Part shown: piece by piece, positions 1 to 7,428 of the stretch
Numbering within the stretch: position 1 is the first letter of the stretch
How the letters are laid out: each line of letters opens with the position of its first letter
From: Undibacterium sp.
GTDB taxonomy: Bacteria; Pseudomonadota; Gammaproteobacteria; Burkholderiales; Burkholderiaceae_D
NCBI GenBank assembly: GCA_030645915.1
Contig: JAUSNO010000007.1
Coordinates: forward strand, 1 to 60,657
DNA: 60,657 bases
Direction: 5' to 3'
The notes under the pieces: model-generated
What the model saw: the letters and a program-made list of their open reading frames with translations, nothing else
Told to the model about the DNA's origin: nothing
Databases searched by the model: none
Translations under genes and position numbers: made by a program

Positions 1-42
1 TGATATGGCTGAATTTCATTGCGATTTCCTTGGTTTGGGAAC

Positions 43-81
43 ACTACAAAGGTACTTCCGTACCTCGAAAACCTTTGTAGT
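43..81. repeat. Nested hairpin near the left edge
   Basis: A 10-bp inverted repeat (ACTACAAAGG at 43-52 and CCTTTGTAGT at 72-81) encloses a second dyad, GGTAC-ttcc-GTACC at 51-64. The two stems share bases and therefore exclude each other. A T-rich stretch follows on the plus strand. It could be the terminator of a gene ending left of the window or a small repeat. Confidence 0.5.
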
Positions 82-118
82 TTTGTTCCTTTTACCGTCG
101 CAATTCGAACTTTAATTC

Positions 119-163
119 GCATGCCTGGCCTGCAGGCCGCATGGGTATTGCGTGGTGGCTTGC
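119..163. repeat. Dispersed palindromic repeat, copy 1 (partial)
   Basis: This is the right half of the repeat family described in the findings: a GGCCTGCAGGCC core followed by CGCATGGGTATTGCGTGGTGG. The left arm is missing or strongly diverged. It lies just past the 3' end of the aminotransferase gene. Confidence 0.7.
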
Positions 164-207
164 CCTATTTTGGAGATGGTAAATGAAGAGTTTCTGTTAA
201 TGCGTAA

Positions 208-1251
208 TCAGATCCTGGTCACCCAATGAAAGGTATCTTCCTCTATCCCTTGCTGAATGTCGTTCAGGTATTTGCGCAGGCGTTTTGAATTCACCGGCTC
301 TTTGCCTTGATTGACGATGTGGGTTTGCTCCTGATACACGATCTCGCCCACGGGTGCCAGCACGGCTGCCGTACCTGACAAGGCGACTTCGCCGGTCTTG
401 ATCCACTCGATGAGTTCAGTTGCCGTGATATTGCGTTCGGTCACTTTGTAACCTAATTTGGCCGCCACTTTAAGCAAGGAATCGCGCGTGATACCTGGCA
501 AAAATTCGCTGTTGAGAGGCTTGGTCAACAGCTCGTTGTCGTTGATCAGGATGCAGTTGGCTGCGCCGGTTTCCTGTACATCGCCGTGCGGGGCAAAAAT
601 GACCTGGGCGGTATTGTATTTTTCCTTGGCTTTCTGGATCAGGCCCAGGGCGCTGGCGTAATTACCACCCGACTTGACGCTGCCAAAATGCGGTGCGCAG
701 CGCTGGTTTTCTGTATCCAGCAAGACGCGCATGGTGGCGTTAGCTGCGAAATAATCGCCTACCGGTGACACCAGTACGTAGAGCAATGCGGTGGTGGTCG
801 GCGCAGCGGCGCGGCCGATCGAAGGATCGGTGCCGATCAGGGTAGGGCGGATGTAGGCTGAGCCAGGGAAGGCGGGAACTTCCGCCTTGTATTTTTTGAG
901 TAAATCCAAAATCATCGCCTTCAGCTGGGCGGCATCAGGAATCGGCAAGTACAGCGAGGCGGCGCTGTTTTGCATGCGCTTGATGTGATCGTCTATACGG
1001 AATACGCAGACCGATCCATCGGCGGCACGAAACGCTTTCATGCCTTCAAAACAGGTGCTGGCGTAGTGCAAAACATGTGAGGCCGGGTGTAGCGGCAGGC
1101 GATCGCTGGGCGCAAAACTGGTGTCGGACCATTTCACGCCATCAAAGTTTGCTAAGCTTATTTCGTCAAAAAAGACGGTTCCGAATTCTGCGCTTGCCAT
1201 TGGATTATTCCATTCATTGTAGGTGATTGAGAAAGGTTTTGTTTGGGCCAC
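208..1251 (-). CDS. ilvE: Branched-chain amino acid aminotransferase
   Basis: PLP-dependent fold-type IV transaminase that interconverts leucine, isoleucine and valine with their 2-oxo acids in the cytoplasm, using 2-oxoglutarate/glutamate. The 347-residue protein matches the long (type II) family. The motif SVKSGGNYAS supplies the probable PLP lysine at about residue 193. Downstream are QETGAANC and the phosphate-binding stretch GTAAVLAPVG. The longest frame opens with GTG at 1251, with a GAGGA stretch too close to it to be an ideal ribosome site. An in-frame ATG at 1200 is the alternative start and would remove 17 residues. The gene appears monocistronic. Function is confident; the start is not. 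Confidence 0.93.
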   Translation of the reverse strand: MAQTKPFSITYNEWNNPMASAEFGTVFFDEISLANFDGVKWSDTSFAPSDRLPLHPASHVLHYASTCFEGMKAFRAADGSVCVFRIDDHIKRMQNSAASLYLPIPDAAQLKAMILDLLKKYKAEVPAFPGSAYIRPTLIGTDPSIGRAAAPTTTALLYVLVSPVGDYFAANATMRVLLDTENQRCAPHFGSVKSGGNYASALGLIQKAKEKYNTAQVIFAPHGDVQETGAANCILINDNELLTKPLNSEFLPGITRDSLLKVAAKLGYKVTERNITATELIEWIKTGEVALSGTAAVLAPVGEIVYQEQTHIVNQGKEPVNSKRLRKYLNDIQQGIEEDTFHWVTRI

Positions 1252-1419
1252 TCCTCATGTTTTTCTCCGAGGATGCCATTAGGTAGAGCCAATTTTACCC
1301 CTAATTTAATTTCATATTGATGCCACTGTTGTGTGCCGGATGCAGCGTTTCCGGGATGCAATTGGTGATAATTAAATTTTCAGGCGATGCTACCTCTGCT
1401 GACAGAGGCAGACGTCAGT

Positions 1420-1968
1420 TTATTCAGGCTTGCCGGTGTTGGCCAATGTAGTCAGCCGGCCAATTTGCTCTGCCAGCATGCCATTTACCGCCGGTGCCAT
1501 TTTATCGAAACCGCCTTGCAGGTAGCCGCCCACGCTGTAAGTCATGATTAGTTTGCTCTGAAATTTCTCCACGCCGTCTGTCTGGTGTGGCGTTATTTGC
1601 CAACTCATGCTGCCAGCCAAGCCAGATCCTTGCATGGGACCAAGCGCGCCTGTCATGCGCAATAATTTCCCTGGATTAGCATGCACTACCATCATGTGTT
1701 GTACGCCGCCGCCATTGGGCAGTTGTTCGCAAAAGCAGCCACCGGGTCTGCTATCGATTTTTAAGTTGGCGGCATTACCCGAGTAGGTGTGGCTGGGGTT
1801 CCACCATTGATGCACTTCATTGACCAGCAGCCGATAGCTTTGTTCGGCTGGGGTATTGAGCATGACCTCATGACGGATGAGGAAACCTTGTTGATTCTGC
1901 TCGACAACTGCTGCCTGTGTCGAAACGCAAAAAAAAAGTCCGGTATAGAGTAAAAATAATGGTCGCAT
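1420..1968 (-). CDS. Exported SRPBCC-like protein of unknown function
   Basis: A 182-residue protein with a signal peptide (MRPLFLLYTGLFFCVSTQAA, cleavage probably after QAA). The mature part resembles SRPBCC/polyketide-cyclase-type ligand-binding folds: an opening 'HEVMLNTPAEQSYRLLV' helix, then WWNPSHTYSG, and alternating strands with the pattern GxLLRMTGALGPMQGSGLAGSMSW. Proteins of this type are usually annotated as SRPBCC family or hypothetical; the substrate is unknown. It lies 41 bp downstream of the haloacid dehalogenase gene on the same strand and may be co-transcribed with it. No catalytic motif is recognisable. Confidence 0.7.
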   Translation of the reverse strand: MRPLFLLYTGLFFCVSTQAAVVEQNQQGFLIRHEVMLNTPAEQSYRLLVNEVHQWWNPSHTYSGNAANLKIDSRPGGCFCEQLPNGGGVQHMMVVHANPGKLLRMTGALGPMQGSGLAGSMSWQITPHQTDGVEKFQSKLIMTYSVGGYLQGGFDKMAPAVNGMLAEQIGRLTTLANTGKPE

Positions 1969-2009
1969 GATATGTTCCTTTGTCCTTTTTGCAGAGTGCA
2001 GAAGTTGTT

Positions 2010-2726
2010 TTAGCAGCCGAGTAAATCGGCCAGATGCATGATGTCCCTGGCATGAAAGGTATTGTCGGGATGCGTGATGATCTCTTTTTTTTGCGTGGGA
2101 CCATATTCCAGCGGGCGTTCAATATAGGCAGTTTTTAGACCGCATTGATGCGCCGCATCCAGATCACTTTGATGTGCGGCCACCAGCATGACCTGATCTG
2201 GATAAACATCAAATACCTTGGCGACACCGAGGTAAGTTTCTGGTGCCGGTTTGTATTTTCTAAAAATTTCTGCTGATAGGATGCAATCCCAAGGCAGTTC
2301 AGCGTGTTTTGATAAATTGGTCAGCAAGCCGAGGTTGCCGTTGGACAGGGTGCAGATGGTATACGCGGTTTTTAGACGCTGCAAGCCTTGCACCGTATCG
2401 GTCCAGGCATCGAGTCGGTGCCAGATCCGGTTGAGGTCGTGTTTTTGTGTTTCTGTGAGATGTTTAATCTTGAATTCTGCGAGTAGCTTGTCGAGTATGA
2501 TTCTATGCAAGTCGTCTAGTCTGGTCCAGGCGAGTTCTCCAGACATCACCTTTTGCATGGCTGGCACATAGCCGGCGCGCCATGCCAAGGCAAAGCGATC
2601 TCCATCAACCCGTAACTGCATCGCACCGACTTCGCGTGCGATGCTGCCATGCCAGTCAACGACCGTGCCAAAGACATCGAATGCGAGCACCTTGATTCCG
2701 TTAACGTCGTTCTCTTTTTTAATCAT
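2010..2726 (-). CDS. Haloacid dehalogenase, type II
   Basis: HAD-superfamily hydrolase of the (S)-2-haloacid dehalogenase type, 238 residues. The nucleophile motif is AFDVFGTVVDW (Asp at about residue 17), motif II is TLSNGN, and the lysine motif lies in RKYKPAPETYLGVAK. It closes with VMLVAAHQSDLDAAHQCGL, which carries the type II signature (VAAHxxDLxAA). Members hydrolyse the carbon-halogen bond of short 2-haloalkanoic acids; whether this protein does so in vivo is not shown by sequence. The ATG at 2726 is preceded by AAGGAATCTAGG. The start codon sits inside one arm of an imperfect inverted repeat (2722-2965). Confidence 0.88.
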   Translation of the reverse strand: MIKKENDVNGIKVLAFDVFGTVVDWHGSIAREVGAMQLRVDGDRFALAWRAGYVPAMQKVMSGELAWTRLDDLHRIILDKLLAEFKIKHLTETQKHDLNRIWHRLDAWTDTVQGLQRLKTAYTICTLSNGNLGLLTNLSKHAELPWDCILSAEIFRKYKPAPETYLGVAKVFDVYPDQVMLVAAHQSDLDAAHQCGLKTAYIERPLEYGPTQKKEIITHPDNTFHARDIMHLADLLGC

Positions 2727-2965
2727 CCTAGATTCCTTAGTTGGACAGGTTTGAGTGTGCGTTTTTCCGGTTCTCTGGCAAGGCGCGACGACGAAGCAAC
2801 CTCCATGTTGCTAGGAGGAGCAACGAAGCCAGAGGGCCGGAAAAACGCACACTCAAACCTGTAGCGATCTCACCCGAATGGTGAAAGTATTAAATTCCAC
2901 TATCTTCAAACCTATCAATCAGTTATCGAAGCTGATGAGCGGTCAACTGGGGAATCTAGGATCAT
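2722..2965. repeat. Imperfect outer inverted repeat around a foldback element
   Basis: The segment 2722-2743 and the reverse complement of 2944-2965 agree at 19 of 22 positions (core CCTAGATTCC..AGTTG). The left arm includes the start codon and ribosome site of the dehalogenase gene, so the right arm looks like a second, plus-strand copy of a GGAATCTAGGAT leader followed by ATG at 2964. That ATG opens only a 24-codon frame with no recognisable product. Confidence 0.55.
2745..2862. repeat. 118-bp foldback element (MITE-like palindrome)
   Basis: Perfect terminal inverted repeats of 26 bp: 2745-2770 beginning ACAGGTTTGAGTGTGCG, and the complementary arm ending at 2862. A second inner pair CTCTGGC/GCCAGAG follows, so almost the whole element can fold into one long hairpin. 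It lies between the divergent dehalogenase and TonB-like genes. No transposase is encoded. Confidence 0.85.
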
Positions 2966-3118
2966 GCTCATTTTCATCCTTCGCCAATCGATAGCATTGA
3001 TTGAACAGATTCTACAAGCTTATTCCCTACCAAGTCCTTAGTTCATCGATAGAAAAGCTTTCTTGGCGTCATGCGATAATGCGCGCAGACAATATCCATT
3101 CTAATTACATCCACCTGC

Positions 3119-4882
3119 ATGAGTTTTTCCATAGGGACAAGCAAGCTTATTTTTTCTGATCCCGTCAATAGACGATTGATCGGTGGCGTGTTGCTATCCG
3201 TGCTACTGCATGCCTTGGTGTTATCTTTGCAATTTGGCGTCCCCGGCCTAGGTCTGCCGGGTGTGGAATTGCCCTGGAAAGAGCGTCGCGCTACTGTACA
3301 GCCGATGACAATACAAATTGCCAATACGCAGCGAGCGCCTGCGCCAGATGCTGTTCCGCCATTGCCATTGCCATTGCCATTGCCTGTACCGCCGACGCCG
3401 GTAGCGCGAACTAATTCCTCCGCTGTTTCCGGCGCTGGCATTACCGTGCTGGCACAAGTGAAGGTGAGTGAGGTCATACCGCTTCCAAAAAAAATACGCA
3501 GCCAGCAAAAAATTAAACCTGTAGCGCCTCCAACAAGATTAGCCCGTCCTGCCTTTGCGCCTGCAGAAACGCCCACGCCAGTGATTGCACAGGATCTGAT
3601 CCGCGACGAAAATTTTGTCATGCCATTGCCTAGCCCTGAAGAGCCCGAACATAAGGCGGTCGAGTCTAAGGATGTGAAGAAAAAACAAGAGTTAACGCCG
3701 GCAGAAACTCTGGATCAGACCGCGCTGTCAGAAGCAGAATTGGCCAAGCCTGCCGAGTTGGCGATCGCCAAAGAGCAGGACAAGGCAAGGGAAGCAGAAA
3801 AAGCAGATAACTTAGCTAAACAAGTTGTGGCAGCACAGATGCTGGAAAGGCAATTGGCGGAAGTGGCGCTTAAGAAATTGGAAGAAGAGCGCCGTAAGCA
3901 AGCAGAGACGCTGGTTCAAAAACAGCTAGAAAAACAATTGGAAGAAAGTGTTAAAAAACAAACTGAAGCATTGGCGTTGCAAAAGAAATTAGCTGCGGAA
4001 GAGCAGGAAAAACGTCTTCAGCAACAAGAAGCTGTGCGCCTTGAAACGCTGCGTACGCAAGAGCTGAAACAGCAGGAAGCGCTGCGCAGAGAACGTTTGC
4101 TCACGCAGGAAATAGAGGCGCGCAAACAAGCTGAAGCGTTGGAAAAACAGCAGGCCGCGATTCGTCAAAAGCAAGTTGAAGAGCAAGCCGTAAAGCAGAA
4201 AACGGAGGAACTCGCCGCGCGCCAGAAACTTGAGGAATTGGCTGCACGTCAGAAAGCGGAAGAGCAGGCCGCGCGGAAAGCGGCGGAGCAAAGGGCGGCA
4301 GAGCAAAGGGCGTTGGCAGACGCGCTGGTGAATGGCAAAGCAAATGCCGTGGGAACAACGGCAAGTGCCAATGGTGATGCAGCAGCGAGTGGCGGCCTGG
4401 TGTTGCCAAAGAATATTTTTAGTAGCGATCTTGCCAACCGCGCACGCGAGCAAACCAAAGGCTGGGATGTGTTAAGTGGCAGACCACCTGTTCCTCGTCA
4501 GTCGGATTCAGTGCAGCAATCGCGTCGCCGCAGCGTGCTTGGTAATTTTGATCGGGAGGTTCCTTTGCGTATGTACGTCGAAAGCTGGCGTCAGAAAATA
4601 GAGCGTAACGGTAACTTTAACTATTCTCAAACCTCCAAAGATAAGGCGCGCGGCGATCCTGTTGTTATCGTGGCAATCCGCAGCGATGGTAGCGTAGAAG
4701 ACATTACGATAGTGCGTTCGAGCGGCAGGGCAGATCTGGATGCCGCAGTCAGCCGCATCATTCGCGTGAACGCACCTTATGCCGTATTCCCACCGAATAT
4801 TGCCGCTAAATATGACGTCATTGAAATCCGCAGAGTGTGGCGATTTGATGAAACGCTGCGCATAGTGGAAGAAATTCCTTAG
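3119..4882 (+). CDS. TonB/TolA-like energy transducer with long coiled coil
   Basis: A 587-residue inner-membrane-anchored protein. A short cytoplasmic N-terminus precedes one membrane segment (about residues 20-40, IGGVLLSVLLHALVLSL). A Pro-rich stretch follows (PLPLPLPLPVPP), then about 220 residues of charged Lys/Glu/Gln/Ala-rich coiled coil (about 170-400) resembling TolA domain II. The C-terminal TonB-type domain begins near VPLRMYVESWRQKIE, with VVIVAIRSDGSVEDITIVRSSG and the closing YDVIEIRRVWRF. The architecture suits a periplasm-spanning transducer of proton-motive force to outer-membrane partners. There are no exbBD or tolQR genes beside it, so its motor partner is unknown. No clear ribosome site precedes the ATG. 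Confidence 0.85.
   Translation: MSFSIGTSKLIFSDPVNRRLIGGVLLSVLLHALVLSLQFGVPGLGLPGVELPWKERRATVQPMTIQIANTQRAPAPDAVPPLPLPLPLPVPPTPVARTNSSAVSGAGITVLAQVKVSEVIPLPKKIRSQQKIKPVAPPTRLARPAFAPAETPTPVIAQDLIRDENFVMPLPSPEEPEHKAVESKDVKKKQELTPAETLDQTALSEAELAKPAELAIAKEQDKAREAEKADNLAKQVVAAQMLERQLAEVALKKLEEERRKQAETLVQKQLEKQLEESVKKQTEALALQKKLAAEEQEKRLQQQEAVRLETLRTQELKQQEALRRERLLTQEIEARKQAEALEKQQAAIRQKQVEEQAVKQKTEELAARQKLEELAARQKAEEQAARKAAEQRAAEQRALADALVNGKANAVGTTASANGDAAASGGLVLPKNIFSSDLANRAREQTKGWDVLSGRPPVPRQSDSVQQSRRRSVLGNFDREVPLRMYVESWRQKIERNGNFNYSQTSKDKARGDPVVIVAIRSDGSVEDITIVRSSGRADLDAAVSRIIRVNAPYAVFPPNIAAKYDVIEIRRVWRFDETLRIVEEIP
3359..3382 (+). repeat. In-frame hexanucleotide tandem repeat (CCATTG x4)
   Basis: Four exact copies of CCATTG encode a Pro-Leu repeat in the TonB-like protein, just after its membrane anchor. 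A change in copy number would lengthen or shorten the linker by two residues without breaking the frame. Confidence 0.9.
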
Positions 4883-4908
4883 TTTTTCTTGGTATGCTGC
4901 CATTACCT

Positions 4909-5724
4909 CTATTGATGAACGCGAATGAGAAGTTCAAACAATTGCCTGGCTGAATATGGTCCGAATTTTTGACTTGGTTCGGTGTGAGGAGCGCCAAGCG
5001 CCAGCCAGCTTAGAATGTGCGCTTTTCCGCTAGCCACCCAGTTGGGTTCCGTCAATAATTCTGCCAGCTCACTGAATGCGACGCGGTAGATGCGTCCTTC
5101 CCAATTGTTTTGCAAATCGCGTAATTGGGCCGCGCGTACCGGTACACCTAACATGCAAAGTTGAATGAATCCGCTGGTTTTTTCCCTGGTCAGTATCAAT
5201 TGCGAGGTGTCTGGTAGCGATAACTGCAAGCCAGTCTCTTCATGCAATTCGCGCTGTATGGTGAGTTTAAGGCTGGCATGATTTGCGCTGATGTCGAGTA
5301 CTGGATTAAACGCACCACCAAAGATATGCAGGCAATTGGGGTGAGTAGCGACGTCAGGCGCACGGTGATGCACGATCAATTCTTCTGTGTCCTGACATAC
5401 CAGAACAGCGCTGGCGCTCAAGATGGCTGGACGCATGCCTGTTTCTCTCAAGGCACAGATATGGCTGAAATCGAGTGTTTGTAACGTGATCCGCAGAGGT
5501 TTTCCGGGCAGATCATGTAGCGATGCGACGATGGCATGTGGCTCGTTAGGCTTGTTAGATAGACGCAAACGATCGATATGCTGCGTCGACATGCCATGGA
5601 GTGCTGAAGTCAGTTCTACAGCGCTGCCCACCTCAAGCAGTGGCTCTTCTTGATAAAAACCGATGACGTCCAGAGTCTCGGAAAAATGGACGTTGATCAA
5701 ATCTCGAATGGCGAGCGCATGCAT
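4909..5724 (-). CDS. NUDIX-like hydrolase domain protein
   Basis: The C-terminal half holds a NUDIX-type box: FGGAFNP, a spacer, then TIQRELHEETGL, giving the REL.EE.G core that binds divalent metals for pyrophosphate cleavage. The spacing between the Gly and the REXXEE part is longer than the canonical 23-residue box because of the extra segment VLDISANHASLK, so activity is uncertain. The N-terminal 110 residues match no family I recognise. The frame is open from 5802 (297 aa), but an ATG at 5724 (271 aa, MHALAIRDL) leaves room for a divergent promoter shared with the epimerase-like gene, and I prefer it. Neither start has a convincing ribosome site. Confidence 0.65.
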   Translation of the reverse strand: MHALAIRDLINVHFSETLDVIGFYQEEPLLEVGSAVELTSALHGMSTQHIDRLRLSNKPNEPHAIVASLHDLPGKPLRITLQTLDFSHICALRETGMRPAILSASAVLVCQDTEELIVHHRAPDVATHPNCLHIFGGAFNPVLDISANHASLKLTIQRELHEETGLQLSLPDTSQLILTREKTSGFIQLCMLGVPVRAAQLRDLQNNWEGRIYRVAFSELAELLTEPNWVASGKAHILSWLALGAPHTEPSQKFGPYSARQLFELLIRVHQ

Positions 5725-5822
5725 AGTCTTATTAATTGAATGGATGAGGTGGTATCGGGAAAATTTTAAGCGATTGTGGCAAGATGGGGTTGGTTTATTC
5801 AATCAAAGCATGGCGGAGCGAA

Positions 5823-6728
5823 ATGAAGATGCGCATACTAATTACTGGTGGTACAGGCTTGATAGGGCGGCGCTTATGTGTGGCGCTTGATGCATTGGGG
5901 CACGATCTGACTGTGCTTAGCCGTCGTCCGGCATTAGTCAAAGAAAAATGCGGTCACAATGTGACACCGATGGCGTCGTTGAATGACTGGTCTGACGAGC
6001 AAACATTTGATGCCATCATCAACCTCGCAGGAGAGCCCATTGTTGATGCGCGATGGACAGACAAGCGCAAACAAAAACTGATCAGCAGCCGAGTCGGGCT
6101 GACGACGCAGTTGATCGAAAAAATAGCGCAGGCCAAGCAAAAACCCGCTGTCATGCTGAGTGGTTCAGCCATCGGTATTTATGGCGATAGCGGTGACGCA
6201 TTGCTGAATGAAACGGCTCCGGCCGCGCATGATTTCTCTGCCCGCCTGTGCCAGGAATGGGAAGCGGCGGCAGGCAAGGTGAAAGTCTATGGGACACGAT
6301 TATGTCTGTTGCGCACGGGCTTGGTACTCGATGCGAGTGGCGGTATTTTATACAAAATGTTATTGCCATTTAAACTTGCGCTCGGTACCCGTTTAGGTGA
6401 TGGGCGCCAGTGGATGAGCTGGATACATATTGAGGATTATGTCGCGATCGTTGTGGCGCTTCTGGAAAATACAGAAGCCAGTGGGGCTTACAACATGACT
6501 GCGCCTGTGGCTGTCAATAATGCTGAATTTACCCGGACTCTGGCGTCAGAGTTACACCGACCGGCATTTTTTGTTGCGCCAGCATGGCTGTTGCGTAAGG
6601 CCATGGGTGAAATGTCTGTATTGCTTTTAGGTGGTCAACGGATTATTCCAGAGCGTGTCTTAGCCATGGGGTATCGCTTTCGTTACCCGGAACTCAGACT
6701 TGCCTTAAGTGCTTTGTTGAAGAGTTGA
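5823..6728 (+). CDS. TIGR01777-family epimerase-like protein (SDR superfamily)
   Basis: NAD(P)-binding Rossmann protein of the YfcH/SDR39U1 type, about 301 residues. The dinucleotide motif is ILITGGTGLIG at the N-terminus. Next come INLAGEPIVDARW (family signature), the Ser/Tyr region VMLSGSAIGIYGDSGD, and the C-terminal DUF1731-type tail ending ERVLAMGYRFRYPELRLALSALL. The frame opens at 5784, but the ATG at 5823 has GGAG six bases upstream and begins MKMRILITGG, matching homologues. The physiological substrate of this family is unknown. Confidence 0.9.
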   Translation: MKMRILITGGTGLIGRRLCVALDALGHDLTVLSRRPALVKEKCGHNVTPMASLNDWSDEQTFDAIINLAGEPIVDARWTDKRKQKLISSRVGLTTQLIEKIAQAKQKPAVMLSGSAIGIYGDSGDALLNETAPAAHDFSARLCQEWEAAAGKVKVYGTRLCLLRTGLVLDASGGILYKMLLPFKLALGTRLGDGRQWMSWIHIEDYVAIVVALLENTEASGAYNMTAPVAVNNAEFTRTLASELHRPAFFVAPAWLLRKAMGEMSVLLLGGQRIIPERVLAMGYRFRYPELRLALSALLKS

Positions 6729-6768
6729 ATGCAATTTATCCTAAAACAACACGCATCGATTCTCATTG

Positions 6769-7428
6769 ATGAATCAAAGGGCACTTTCGTTCGTGGATGC
6801 TAGACGACAAATTTGTCAGCGATGCTGGCGTCCGCAACGCGTCTGTATTTGCCAATGGATCGTGAACATTACTCCATTGGTCGAGCTGGTGATTTTGCAG
6901 CATCCCCTGGAGGTGAAGCAGGCCAAGGGAAGTGCGCGTCTTTTGCACCTGAGCCTGAACGGCAGCCAAATGCAGACCGGCGAATTCTTTGACGATGTCA
7001 CTTTGCGTGGCTTATTGCATGTGATCGGGAAAACCTCAGTGTTGTTGTATCCGGAATTTTTTGACACGCAGGAAGATCTCATGCGCAAACCGCCAAAGCT
7101 TGCGCCAGAAATGCTTTTGCCGTTGAGCGAAGTACGTCTGATTGTGTTGGATGGCACATGGCGCAAGAGTCGCAAGATGCTTTACCTGAATCCTCTATTG
7201 CAAGCCTTGCCGCGTCTGTCGTTAAGCAATATGCCGGCAACGCATTACCGGATACGCAAAGCACATTGCACGGACCAGCTGTCAACCTTGGAGGCAAGTT
7301 GTTATGCGCTGATGAAACTGGAGCAAAACAGCGAAAAATATATCCCCTTGTTGAGTGCGTTTGATGGCTTTATCGGGCAGCAAATGGAGTTGATGCACAG
7401 GGACGAGGAACCGAAAACTGCGGATTAA
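6769..7428 (+). CDS. DTW-domain tRNA-uridine aminocarboxypropyltransferase
   Basis: DTW proteins such as E. coli TapT (YfiP) transfer the 3-amino-3-carboxypropyl group of S-adenosylmethionine to uridine in tRNA (acp3U). This 219-residue protein has the N-terminal Cys cluster CQRCWRPQRVCIC. It also has the central VLDGTWRKSRKML stretch containing the DTW-like motif (here D-G-T-W) and the C-terminal YRIRKAHCTDQLSTLEA. A TTG immediately precedes the ATG chosen. Its stop codon overlaps the stop codon of the convergent diguanylate cyclase gene. Confidence 0.88.
   Translation: MNQRALSFVDARRQICQRCWRPQRVCICQWIVNITPLVELVILQHPLEVKQAKGSARLLHLSLNGSQMQTGEFFDDVTLRGLLHVIGKTSVLLYPEFFDTQEDLMRKPPKLAPEMLLPLSEVRLIVLDGTWRKSRKMLYLNPLLQALPRLSLSNMPATHYRIRKAHCTDQLSTLEASCYALMKLEQNSEKYIPLLSAFDGFIGQQMELMHRDEEPKTAD

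Noticed and set aside
3248..3621. Minus-strand open frames with Gly/Asn or Trp/Gln repeats opposite the TonB-like gene
   Set aside because: They are antisense readings of the CCATTG repeat and the Pro-rich linker, with no ribosome site and no family match.
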